Assembly (NCBI RefSeq): GCF_023228785.1
Contig: NZ_JALOAN010000010.1
Coordinates: forward strand, 7,561-71,560
DNA length: 64,000 nucleotides
Direction: 5' to 3'
Source of the DNA: Sulfurimonas sp.
Lineage (GTDB): Bacteria > Campylobacterota > Campylobacteria > Campylobacterales > Sulfurimonadaceae
In this document: piece by piece, positions 25,234 through 33,473 of the stretch
Layout: the number at the start of each line of letters is the position of its first letter
Position numbering within the stretch: position 1 is the first letter of the stretch
Program-made: the position numbers and the translations under genes
The notes under the pieces: generated by a model
Database searches by the model: none
Seen by the model: the letters and a program-made list of their open reading frames with translations, nothing else
Told to the model about the DNA's origin: nothing

Positions 25234-26373
25234 TTAAGCATTTAAAAGTGAAAGCATCTGAGTTGTGAGCACTCCTATTTGTGTTTCAATAGATGTTTTT
25301 TCACCCTCTTTGGCGTGAAAGAGTTTTGATTCAAGAGTTCTTATCTTCTTTTGTAGTTTAGTCAAAACATCGTCATCTTCACTCTCTTTGTCTACTTTAT
25401 TTTGATTATCTACATAGATTTTATTCATCTTAAGTAAAGAAGAGTTTTTTTGTAAAGTTTCAAACACATTTAAGTTTTTCTGTGTCTCTACAGCTAGATC
25501 TATATGAGAAATAACTCCAGCTCTACCGCTCTCAAAAAGAACTATACCACTCTTTCTCATCTCGCCTAAAAGCTCATTAGAACTAGACTTCAGACTAAAA
25601 GGAGTCTCGGTATTTCCCAAAAATATTGCCCCAATACCTACTTCACCCAAAGCTAAGAGTTCATCTTTGTTGTCAGTTTTTTGCCAGATCCTAAGTTTGT
25701 CAAAGATCTTGTCATTTGCATCTATCCAACCGTTATTGTCATCATCATATTTGCTCAAATCTGCAAAACCATCTCCACTCTTGGTTCCAAAAAGCTCGCT
25801 TCCATTATCTATGCGACCATTGTTGTTTTTGTCAAGTGCTAAAAAACCACTCCCATCTTTTAGTAGCGATATTTGATCACTTCTTCCATCGCTATCTATA
25901 TCAAATGAAAATTGCTTTGAACTAAGGTTTGGCATGAGTCCATCAAGAGAGATGACTAGAGGATCTTTTAGTGACTTACTTACTAACTCAGCACTTATTT
26001 GTGTTTTTTCTATAAAACTTCTTGAGAGAAGCAGGTCCATAGAGATCTCAAACTCTCTACCATTTGCTACAACTTTTGCTTCAACTGAGAAGTTTAGTGC
26101 TTGTGACTCCATGGTTGTTCTACTTATGACAAATTTATCTTTAACAATTTTTGCAGATTCTGAGTTGATATTTTTTAAAATCGCTTTAGAGAGTTCTATG
26201 GAGAGTTCTTTGTTTGTCTCTAACTCTTTAGAATCTTGTTTTATAGCAGATACATTTACAGAGTTGTCTTTTTCAAAAGTCTGATTATCTTTTACTATGT
26301 TAGCTTCGGTTGATTGGTACTGCAAGTTGTAATATTGTGAGCTCATACTCACTGAGTAACTATCTATTCTCAT
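25234..26373 (-). CDS. EF-hand/calcium-loop-containing protein, function unknown
   Basis: 379 residues, no signal peptide visible. Residues about 170-240 contain repeated Asp/Asn-rich loops: DIDSDGRSDQISL, DKNNNGRIDNGSELFG and DDDNNGWIDANDKIF, each with D-x-D/N-x-D/N-G spacing of EF-hand or FG-GAP/VCBS type calcium loops. The N-terminus (MRIDSYSVSMSSQYYNLQYQ) and Ser/Lys-rich flanks resemble secreted or surface-associated proteins exported without a signal peptide. A C-terminal coiled coil is likely (LTKLQKKIRTLESKL). The ATG at 26373 has AGAGGATC upstream; an earlier GTG is less likely. Binding of calcium is inference from the loops. Confidence 0.7.
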   Translation of the reverse strand: MRIDSYSVSMSSQYYNLQYQSTEANIVKDNQTFEKDNSVNVSAIKQDSKELETNKELSIELSKAILKNINSESAKIVKDKFVISRTTMESQALNFSVEAKVVANGREFEISMDLLLSRSFIEKTQISAELVSKSLKDPLVISLDGLMPNLSSKQFSFDIDSDGRSDQISLLKDGSGFLALDKNNNGRIDNGSELFGTKSGDGFADLSKYDDDNNGWIDANDKIFDKLRIWQKTDNKDELLALGEVGIGAIFLGNTETPFSLKSSSNELLGEMRKSGIVLFESGRAGVISHIDLAVETQKNLNVFETLQKNSSLLKMNKIYVDNQNKVDKESEDDDVLTKLQKKIRTLESKLFHAKEGEKTSIETQIGVLTTQMLSLLNA

Positions 26374-26497
26374 GAATGATCCTCTTAACACTTTATATAT
26401 AGAGTATCGACAAAAATAGTAAACCGCTTAATCTCAAATAACTTGCACTTTTAGACAATTCTAAGTTTCGTATGATAAAATTTTGCCATCATTTTAT

Positions 26498-26572
26498 TGG
26501 GGTATCGCCAAGCGGTAAGGCCGTGGCTTTTGGTGCCACTATTCGGGGGTTCGAATCCCTCTACCCCATCCA
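26498..26572 (+). tRNA. tRNA-Gln (TTG), copy 2
   Basis: 75 nucleotides with CCA encoded. Acceptor, D and T arms match the copy at 24020, but the anticodon stem is GTGGC/GCCAC instead of TCAGC/GCTGA. The loop TTTTGGT and anticodon TTG are the same. A TATGAT box at 26471-26476 is its likely -10. Confidence 0.95.
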
Positions 26573-26619
26573 CATAAACGCACAAACTAAACAATCAAAA
26601 ATCATTTAAAAGGTCAAAT

Positions 26620-26721
26620 ATGGAAGAGTTAGACGCAACGACCATTATAGTTAGATCCCTAGTTCTTATTGTCATACTAGCAATCTTTTTCTTTGTTTTA
26701 AAAAGTAAGAAAAAAGATTAG
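26620..26721 (+). CDS. 33-residue single-helix membrane peptide
   Basis: Small ORF directly behind the tRNA-Gln gene. It begins MEELDATTIIVRS, then a hydrophobic helix (LVLIVILAIFFFVL) and a basic KSKKKD end, a clean type of one-pass membrane peptide with the C-terminus probably cytoplasmic. The ATG has AAAAGG six bases upstream. Its stop overlaps the stop of the convergent HIT gene by four bases. I do not recognise a family. The ribosome site plus helix and positive tail make a real gene more likely than chance. Confidence 0.6.
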   Translation: MEELDATTIIVRSLVLIVILAIFFFVLKSKKKD

Positions 26722-27215
26722 TCTTTTATATATTTAGCAGTTAGTTTTTTGATCTTTTTATAGATCTTCTCAAAGTCAGTTGAGTAAATTCTTGTATTTG
26801 CTAAGGCTGTTATAAAGTTTGTATCCCTACTCCACCTTGGAACTAGATGCATATGAATATGTTCAGCTATCCCTGCACCACCTGCTTTTCCTAAGTTCAT
26901 ACCTATGTTTACACCCTTTGCACCCAAGCCCTCTTTTAAAAGCCTAACACCCTTTTGAGCTAAAAGACTCATATGTAACCATGTTGCCTCATCTAGATCT
27001 TCTAGTTTGTCAGTATGTTTGTGAGGGATGATCATAAAATGCCCTGGAGTGTATGGGTATATATTCATAACCATAAAACAGTGTTCGTCTCTGTAAAGAA
27101 CATGAGACTTTTTGTCCTCTTTTTTATGAGTGCTTATGTGACAAAAAACACAGCCCTCTATCTTTTTACCAGCAATATAATCATCTCTCCATGGAGCATA
27201 TAAAATATCTTTCAT
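26718..27215 (-). CDS. HIT family hydrolase/phosphorylase
   Basis: Histidine-triad nucleotide-binding protein. The catalytic signature HIHMHLVPRW (H-x-H-x-H) is present about residue 115, with CVFCHISTH (a Cys-rich N-terminus as in HIT proteins that bind zinc) and MIIPHKHTDKLEDL. Length (165 residues) fits the AP4A-type HIT group. Such enzymes split nucleoside polyphosphates or adenylated compounds; the substrate is unknown here. It begins at the edge of the repeat element at 27238. Confidence 0.88.
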   Translation of the reverse strand: MKDILYAPWRDDYIAGKKIEGCVFCHISTHKKEDKKSHVLYRDEHCFMVMNIYPYTPGHFMIIPHKHTDKLEDLDEATWLHMSLLAQKGVRLLKEGLGAKGVNIGMNLGKAGGAGIAEHIHMHLVPRWSRDTNFITALANTRIYSTDFEKIYKKIKKLTAKYIKD

Positions 27216-27237
27216 CTTTATCTCTTTTTTTTAATAT

Positions 27238-27529
27238 TGAATGCTCTGAAAAATTATCAAATTGGATCCTGAATCAAGTTCAGGATGACGATTTTTTGGT
27301 TTAGCATGACGGTTTTTGGTTCAAGATGGCGGTTTTTTTGCTCAGGATGACACGTGCTGTCATTTCGTACTTAATAACGTGTTCCATCATTCCGTGCTTG
27401 ACACACTCCATCATTCCGTGCTTGACACACTCCATCATTCCGTGCTTGACACACTCCGTCATTCCGTGCTTGACACACTCCGTCATTCCGTGCTTGACAC
27501 GGAATCTAGCTTATAAATTAATCAGAAAG
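27238..27529. repeat. Composite palindromic element, copy 1 (24-bp tandem array inside)
   Basis: The left end (TGAATGCTCTGA, then TTGGATCCTGAATC) and the right end (TTATAAATTAATCA followed by AAAG-type bases) also flank the element at 56859. Inside: palindrome variant A at 27264-27290, a short degenerate part, four near-perfect 24-bp units (27385-27480; CATCATTCCGTGCTTGACAC plus ACTC) and one full palindrome variant B (27481-27507). Each 24-bp unit is one arm plus loop of variant B, so the array looks like amplification of a half-element. ORFs on both strands through it are artefacts of a period divisible by three. Confidence 0.85.
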
Positions 27530-27547
27530 TTCTGTTATGTATTTTAC

Positions 27548-28830
27548 CTAAACAAAAGCAAAAACCAAGTCTGGAAATAGCATAACAAGACCTATAGCCA
27601 AGAGTTGTAAAAGTATAAACGGGACAATTCCCCTGTAGATCTCACTTGAACTCACACTATCTCCAGCCACACCTTTTAAAAAGAACAGTGAAAGTCCAAA
27701 TGGAGGTGTAAGAAACGAAGCTTGTAAATTTAGTGCAATGAGGATCGCAAACCAGAGAGGATCTATGCCAAAACCCATCATAACAGGAACTAAAATTGGC
27801 ACGATGATAAATGAGATCTCTATAAAGTCTATAAAAAAACCAACCACAAAGATGATGAGCATCGAAATTGCTATAAAAAACCAAACATTTCCAATGTCTT
27901 CATGAAAAAACTCAACTATAGCGTCAGTCCCTCCAAGTTCGTTAAAAACAAGAGAAAAGGCAGTAGATGCTATGAGTATCATAAATATCATACCGCTAAG
28001 TTTTACACTTCCTAGCGATGCATATTTTAACATCTCAAAATTTAGTGACTTGTTTATAAGACTTAAAATTATCGCCCCTATAACACCAAAAGCGGCTGAC
28101 TCTGTAGGAGATGCAATACCTGCGAAGATACTCCCCAAAACGGAGAACATTAAAAGAAGTGGTGGACTATAGAAAGAGTTATCTCTTTTGCTGAGACATT
28201 TTGAACTTCTTTTGGGATCGGAGCTAGATCTGGCGAAAAATATGAACGGATCAATATATATGCGATATAAAGACAAACTAAAAGTGCTCCTGGCAAGACT
28301 GCTCCCATAAAGAGGTCACCAACACTAACACTCATAACATCGCCTAAAATAATGAGAATAATGGAGGGCGGTATGATCTGTCCAAGCGTTCCAGAAGCCA
28401 CAACAGTTCCTGATGCCAAAGACTTGTCATATCCAGCTTTTAACATAAGAGGAAGTGCTATAACACTCATCATAACTACAGAGGCGGAGACTATGCCAGT
28501 TGAAGCTGCGAGCATCGCGCCGACTAAAACCACACTAACAGCCAAACCTCCACGAACTCCACGAAACAAAGCACTCATAGAGATCAAAAGTCTCTCAGCC
28601 ATTTTTGACTTCTCTAAAATAAGCCCCATGGCAATAAAGAGCGGAACTGCCATAAGCGTTGAATTGCTCATGATCCCATAGATCCGAAGAGCCAAAATAT
28701 CGAAGATTCCAAAACCTAGCTCTGGTATGAAAAAAGCAAAAACTATAGCCACACTTCCAAAAACAAAAGCTACTGGAATACCCACAAGTAAAAGTGCTAA
28801 GACAACTACAAATATAAAAATAGCCATCAT
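27548..28830 (-). pseudogene. TRAP transporter large permease (DctM type), frameshifted
   Basis: Two overlapping frames together cover one DctM of about 427 residues, the normal family length. The first (from 28830) starts MMAIFIFVVVLALLLVGIPV and contains GAMLAASTGIVSAS and SGTLGQIIPPSI, then ends early at HHFF. The second carries GSIFAGIASPTESAAFG and FLTPPFGLSLFFLKG, the usual C-terminal half. The join is a four-A run on the minus strand near 28184; with one more A the sequence reads through smoothly. This is a one-base deletion, either a real mutation or a sequencing error. The start overlaps the small permease gene in an ATGA. Confidence 0.85.
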
Positions 28831-29318
28831 AGCGTTACAGCTTCTTCTTTTAAGCTTTTTATATTTTTGTACGCATCGTTAATTGCCACAAGAGCCAAAA
28901 AAGCAAATGAGATTGGAAGAAGTGACTTCACTAAAAACCTATATTCCAAGCCTCCAGGATTTGAAGAAGCTTCATTTTGAGCAAAACTAAGAGCTACAAA
29001 ATCAACTCCTATATAGACTATCATACAAGAAAAAGGAAGCACAAAAAAGATTGAAGAGATGATGTTTATAATGGTTTTTTTCTTCTTTGAGTAAGAGGCG
29101 TAAAATATATCTACTCGAACATGAGCATTCTCTTTTAAAGTGTAGGCGATTCCAAAGAGAATAACCACATCAAAAAGATGCCACTCCAACTCTTGAAGTG
29201 CTACAGATCCACCTGAGAAAATATAGCGAGCAGTAGCATCATAGACTATAAGTAGCACCAAGATAGCCAAGATAGAAGCCGTAAAATACCCTAAATACTT
29301 TATGCTTTTATCTATCAT
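28827..29318 (-). CDS. TRAP transporter small permease (DctQ type)
   Basis: 163 residues with four predicted membrane helices (about residues 9-28, 45-60, 86-108 and 130-148) and the family-typical region LQELEWHLFDVVILFGIAYT plus HVRVDIFY between helices 2 and 3. It pairs with the large permease to import organic acids using an ion gradient and a periplasmic DctP protein. No DctP gene is next to it. The gene begins 2 bases after murF, so it lies at the end of the cell-wall operon. Confidence 0.88.
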   Translation of the reverse strand: MIDKSIKYLGYFTASILAILVLLIVYDATARYIFSGGSVALQELEWHLFDVVILFGIAYTLKENAHVRVDIFYASYSKKKKTIINIISSIFFVLPFSCMIVYIGVDFVALSFAQNEASSNPGGLEYRFLVKSLLPISFAFLALVAINDAYKNIKSLKEEAVTL

Positions 29319-29320
29319 TT

Positions 29321-30763
29321 TTATATAAAATTAGGTGCATCATTAGCAAAAAGTATGATGTCTCCTGACGCAGTTTGAGATGCTAATAGATCTTGGATCT
29401 TTGACTTGTCGCTTAGCATGATTTTCTTTTTAACATTTATGTTTTTCTCAAAGAGTTTTGCGTTTAGTGCGCCTGTGACAATGACTATGTCAAAAACTCT
29501 GTTTATCTCTTTAATTAGCTCTAAATTCAACTCTTCACTGCTCTCAACAAGACCTGGAGTTACTATAACTTTTCTTCCGCTATGAAGTGAACATAGTCTG
29601 ATGCTTTCTTTCATTCCATCTATGTTTCCATTATATCCATCATCTAGGATGATTTTTCCGCCTGCTACTATCTTTTGTAGTCTATGTTGTACTGGATCTA
29701 GCTTTGCTACAGCTTTAACTATCTCTTCTTGACTTAGTCCAAAAGTCTTAGCAATTTGTACAGCTACTTCTATGTTGTTTGCTTGAAATGATCCTAGTAC
29801 ATTAGTGTGAAGTTTTAAGACTTCATCATCTAATTTCATCCGAAATGTAGTTCCTTCAAGAGTTGCCTCCACCTTTGAGATCCCATCACCAAAAAAAGTG
29901 ACTCTCTCATGTGGTTCATCTGTTACAGAGTTGTGTATGTAAGCCTTTTTAAGTCTAGGAGATTGCATGATCTCAAGCTTAGTAGCTATAATGTTTTTTA
30001 AAGATTTAAAGTACTCTATATGAGCTTCTCCAACTTTGCCAACAACTACAACTTGAGGCTCTAAAAAGCTTGTTATCTCAAAGATATCCCCAATCTCTCT
30101 AGCTCCAGCTTCACAGATATAAACTTCTGTATCATCTGGTAGTGACTCATTTACATCACGCATGATGCCACCTATTGTATTTACACTTCTTGGAGTTGCA
30201 TGGACTCTATACTTTTGTGAGAGTATCTGAGTTACAAAGTTTTTTATGCTTGTTTTTCCATAACTTCCCGTAATACAAATAACTTCTAGATCTTTTATAG
30301 AGTTTAACTTCTTTTTTGCTTCTTTATAAAATGCCATAAAAAGAAACTTCTCTATCACGACACTACCGATATAAGCAAGTGCTAAAGGCATAATAACGCC
30401 ATAAACTTCACAAGCGTCTTTTAGTGTACAAAGTACATTTTGAAAAAGAGTCAAAGAGACCAATAGTATAAGAAATCTTTTAACGCGCCATGTAAGAACA
30501 AGCTGTTTATCTAACTTTTTATGCCAAACAAATGTTGCAGGAAGAAGTGCGAAATAAAAGAAGATTGGGAAAAACTGAGCTGTTGTATAGTAAGCAATAA
30601 ATGGAACTAAAAAGTAGATAATATGCCAGTGTGGTTTGTGATGTTTGAGTACTACTCTTGAGAGTTTATAATCATACCATTGCAGGTTTGTTATAAGATA
30701 CCAACCCAAAGTTGTAACAAGCAAAACATTTGTGACAAAGGTTAAAAGTAACATAAAGTCCAT
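29321..30763 (-). CDS. murF: UDP-N-acetylmuramoyl-tripeptide-D-Ala-D-Ala ligase with membrane N-terminus
   Basis: Adds D-Ala-D-Ala to the UDP-MurNAc-tripeptide. The ATP-binding P-loop is ICITGSYGKTSIKNF, followed by the Mur ligase features TPRSVNTIGG, YICEAGAREIGDI and ILDDGYNGNIDGM. The first ~150 residues hold about four transmembrane helices in place of the normal soluble N-terminal uridine-binding domain, as in other Campylobacterota MurF. The start overlaps the hydrolase stop (TAATG). 480 residues. Confidence 0.92.
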   Translation of the reverse strand: MDFMLLLTFVTNVLLVTTLGWYLITNLQWYDYKLSRVVLKHHKPHWHIIYFLVPFIAYYTTAQFFPIFFYFALLPATFVWHKKLDKQLVLTWRVKRFLILLVSLTLFQNVLCTLKDACEVYGVIMPLALAYIGSVVIEKFLFMAFYKEAKKKLNSIKDLEVICITGSYGKTSIKNFVTQILSQKYRVHATPRSVNTIGGIMRDVNESLPDDTEVYICEAGAREIGDIFEITSFLEPQVVVVGKVGEAHIEYFKSLKNIIATKLEIMQSPRLKKAYIHNSVTDEPHERVTFFGDGISKVEATLEGTTFRMKLDDEVLKLHTNVLGSFQANNIEVAVQIAKTFGLSQEEIVKAVAKLDPVQHRLQKIVAGGKIILDDGYNGNIDGMKESIRLCSLHSGRKVIVTPGLVESSEELNLELIKEINRVFDIVIVTGALNAKLFEKNINVKKKIMLSDKSKIQDLLASQTASGDIILFANDAPNFI

Positions 30764-31500
30764 TATTTATGCTCCAAAGTTTGTAAAAAAACATTTTCAA
30801 TCTCTTGTGATACTTCTTTTGCATGTTTCATAAAAAAGTAGTGATCACCATCATATATTTTTAGAGTTGAATCACTTAATAGCTTTTGCATTGTGTGAGC
30901 AATACTAAGTGGAGTAGCTGTGTCTTTATCTCCCCAACATAGAAGTGTCTTTGCATTACTAGATCTAAAGTCATCACTTAGATCTTCGTCTACTACATTT
31001 TTAAAAGTCTGATACATCGGCTCACTAAGACTCTTTGCATCCTCAGCCACAAAAAGTGATCGAAGCTTTTTAAGTCCTAAGAGTTTAAAGAGTTTATATA
31101 TAGCAATCTTTGCTTGTATCTTTAATGGTTTAGCTACTCTAATCCCAGTGCTTCCAACAAGAACAAGAACCTTAGGCTCAAGCAAAAGTGCTACCTTTCC
31201 ACCAAAAGAGTGACCTAATATGATATCTTTTGAAGCGTTTATATGAATCATAAAAAGTTCAACTATTCTTGCATAGTCTTTAGTTTCAAGTGCAACACTA
31301 GAGGTACTCTTACCAAATCCTGGCAGATCTATATAGATATGACGAAAGGTGTCCATATAAGGTGCAAATGAGCCTTTCATTAGCTCTTTATTACTCCCCC
31401 AACCAGGTAAGATTATCAAATCAATTGGTGCTTCAGGGTTAAGTATCTCATAACTTATATCAAAAGTGTGCTGATTGTACTGCAAGGACTTTAGAGCCAT
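30763..31500 (-). CDS. Alpha/beta hydrolase
   Basis: 245 residues with the alpha/beta hydrolase core: IILPGWGSNKELMKGSF (oxyanion region), HIYIDLPGFGKST, the nucleophile elbow ILGHSFGGKVALL (Ser), LLCWGDKDTATPL (acid) and GDHYFFM (His). The elbow fits carboxylesterase or BioH-like enzymes; the substrate is unknown. It sits between ddl and murF with one-base overlaps to both, an order I recall as conserved in Campylobacterota, so a role tied to the cell wall or to lipid handling is possible but unproven. Confidence 0.8.
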   Translation of the reverse strand: MALKSLQYNQHTFDISYEILNPEAPIDLIILPGWGSNKELMKGSFAPYMDTFRHIYIDLPGFGKSTSSVALETKDYARIVELFMIHINASKDIILGHSFGGKVALLLEPKVLVLVGSTGIRVAKPLKIQAKIAIYKLFKLLGLKKLRSLFVAEDAKSLSEPMYQTFKNVVDEDLSDDFRSSNAKTLLCWGDKDTATPLSIAHTMQKLLSDSTLKIYDGDHYFFMKHAKEVSQEIENVFLQTLEHK

Positions 31501-32537
31501 TATTTACCTTTTGCCTTAGATATGGAATGAATATAATCGTAGTTTGTTTTTGCTCTTCTTTGAGTTGGAAGTGATGAGGCAAGAAGTTCTAGTGAGGCTT
31601 CAAAATCATTAAAAAGGTAGTTAGCCATAGATCCTGGAATTGGGTTTATCTCGTTTAAATATACTTCTGAGTTTAAAACAAAAAAGTCACATCTAATAAG
31701 CGCACCCTCAAAAAGGTTTTTGTAGATCTTCTCAAAAGTTGATTTTAATTTCATCTCAATATTTGAGTTAAGTTCTGCTTTTGATACACTCTCTGAGCGA
31801 GAAAAATCCATATATTTTTTCTCAAAATCTAAAAATTCATTTTTTTGAGGTTCTTCTATTATAGAGAAATGGAACTCTCCTTTTGCCATAAAACCAGCTA
31901 AGTTATACTCTTTTATACCACACATAAAAGGTTCGATAATAACTGACTTATCAAATTCAAAAGCGACATCTAAAGCGTAGTCTAACTCGCTCTCTTCTTT
32001 TACAATACTAACACCGATGGAGCTTCCAAGTCTTGCTGGTTTTACGATGATTGGGTAACTCATATTTATGTTTTTATGTTCATTTGATGAGAGGACTTCA
32101 TACTCTATAGTTTTTATCTTTTTAGCTGCACAAAGCCATTTTGTGTATCTCTTATCATAAGAAAAAACACTTGAATCTACTCTAGGACCAATATATTTTA
32201 TATCATAAAAATCAAGCAAAGAAGCGATAGTTCCATCTTCTCCATCAGCTCCATGGATAAGGTTTAAAACAACACCGGCATGCTTAGTTGAACCAAACAT
32301 ACTCTTTTGTTCAAAATAGCCATTTGTAAGACTTACTTGTGGCATATTTTTATGTTCACCTTTAGAAAATGTGTTAGCCTTCATCTTTGATGAATCTATG
32401 AGATAAAACTTATGATCTTGATCACAAAATATAAAACTTAACTCATAAGTTGATAGTTTTTCTCTTAAAGTTATAGCACTTACTATGCTAATTTCATGTT
32501 CAAAACTAGCCCCGCCAAATAATATTGTTAATTTCAA
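31500..32537 (-). CDS. ddl: D-alanine-D-alanine ligase
   Basis: Makes D-Ala-D-Ala for peptidoglycan, upstream of MurF. ATP-grasp enzyme: ILFGGASFEHEISIVSA at the start, LIHGADGEDGTIASLL, IIVKPARLGSSIGVS (nucleotide-binding Lys) and EVYLNEINPIPGSMA near the metal-binding end. 345 residues is normal. The start is TTG and overlaps the stop of the ArsC-like gene (TTGA), with AAGGAAAT upstream. Confidence 0.94.
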   Translation of the reverse strand: MKLTILFGGASFEHEISIVSAITLREKLSTYELSFIFCDQDHKFYLIDSSKMKANTFSKGEHKNMPQVSLTNGYFEQKSMFGSTKHAGVVLNLIHGADGEDGTIASLLDFYDIKYIGPRVDSSVFSYDKRYTKWLCAAKKIKTIEYEVLSSNEHKNINMSYPIIVKPARLGSSIGVSIVKEESELDYALDVAFEFDKSVIIEPFMCGIKEYNLAGFMAKGEFHFSIIEEPQKNEFLDFEKKYMDFSRSESVSKAELNSNIEMKLKSTFEKIYKNLFEGALIRCDFFVLNSEVYLNEINPIPGSMANYLFNDFEASLELLASSLPTQRRAKTNYDYIHSISKAKGK

Positions 32538-32869
32538 AATATTTCCTTGTATTTTTCTTCATCCCAGCCAACAATAACACCATCTTTATACTCGATGATA
32601 GGTCTTTTAAAAAGCATATTTTCTTTACAAAGCCACTCTCTTTTTGCATCTGCATCAAGATTTAGATCTTTAAGTTTTAGGGTTCTATATTTTGTACCAC
32701 GGCTGTTAAAAAGTGTATCAATATCTTCGTGTTTAAGCCAATAATCTAGCTCTTTGCAGCCTACAGAAACTTTTTTAAAATCAACAAATTCTACTTCAAT
32801 ATCGTTGTCTTTAAAGAACTTTCTCGCACTTCTAACACTACCACAAGTTGGTATGCCATATAGTTTCAT
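32534..32869 (-). CDS. ArsC/Spx family thioredoxin-fold protein
   Basis: 111-residue protein of the ArsC/Spx/YffB family: LYGIPTCGSVRSARKFF carries one active-site Cys with a C-x-x-V/S pattern (not CXXC), followed by EVEFVDFKK, WLKHEDIDTLFNSRG and a KRPIIEYKDG region that matches the cis-Pro/substrate strand. The lone Cys and length fit YffB-type glutathione-dependent reductases or Spx-like proteins rather than a dedicated arsenate reductase; no ars genes are nearby. It lies within the cell-wall operon between ruvA and ddl. Confidence 0.8.
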   Translation of the reverse strand: MKLYGIPTCGSVRSARKFFKDNDIEVEFVDFKKVSVGCKELDYWLKHEDIDTLFNSRGTKYRTLKLKDLNLDADAKREWLCKENMLFKRPIIEYKDGVIVGWDEEKYKEIF

Positions 32870-32906
32870 AGTTATAAATCCTTGTTTTAAAACCCGAATT
32901 ATAGCA

Positions 32907-33473
32907 TTAAATAGTTTGAAGTAGTTTTAGAGCTTCTTTAACAAGTAGTGAAGTATCTTCGCTAGAGCATGAACTAAGTGCTTTGGAGATTTTATCTTTT
33001 TTAAATCCTAGCGCTTGGAGTGCCTCACTAGCTTCATTGAAGGCTTTAGTTTTTGGAACTTGTTCTGATGACATAAGTTCTGCATCAAATCCACTAAGCT
33101 CTACTAAAATACGCCCTGCACTCTTAGGTCCAATGCCCGGGACTTTTTTTACGCCATTTATATCTTTGTTGTTTACAAGAGTTGCAAATTGATTTGGAGT
33201 GTAGGTTGAACAGATCGCAGTTGCGACTTTAGGTCCAACTCCGCTTATTTTTATAAGCCTTTCAAACATCTTCTTCTCTGCCATATCTAAAAATCCAAAA
33301 AGAAGTTGTGCATCTTCACGAACTATGTGTCTTGTAAATAGTTTTGTTTCATCATTACCTATTGCTGAGAAAGTGTGAAGAGAGATAAAAACTTCATAAA
33401 CTACTCCGCCTACATCGATATGAACCAAACTCGGCTCTTTATGTACGATACTTCCGCTTAAACCTACTATCAT
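32907..33473 (-). CDS. ruvA: Holliday junction DNA helicase subunit RuvA
   Basis: RuvA binds four-way junctions and recruits RuvB for branch migration. Seen are the N-terminal OB domain (MIVGLSGSIVHKEPSLVHID), two helix-hairpin-helix motifs (ISGVGPKVATAI and VPGIGPKSAGRILVEL) and the C-terminal domain with ALQALGFKKDKISKAL. 188 residues is normal. Its ATG abuts the stop of the FapA-domain gene (TAG followed by ATG). Confidence 0.95.
   Translation of the reverse strand: MIVGLSGSIVHKEPSLVHIDVGGVVYEVFISLHTFSAIGNDETKLFTRHIVREDAQLLFGFLDMAEKKMFERLIKISGVGPKVATAICSTYTPNQFATLVNNKDINGVKKVPGIGPKSAGRILVELSGFDAELMSSEQVPKTKAFNEASEALQALGFKKDKISKALSSCSSEDTSLLVKEALKLLQTI

Noticed and set aside
27301..27580. 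Repeat-encoded ORFs on both strands with an eight-residue periodic protein
   Set aside because: The period of 24 bases is divisible by three, so open frames arise automatically; no ribosome site, and the DNA palindromes explain the sequence.
28150..28200. Programmed -1 frameshift in the TRAP permease
   Set aside because: The only slippery candidate is a four-A run; no X-XXY-YYZ heptamer or downstream structure is evident, so an indel is more likely.
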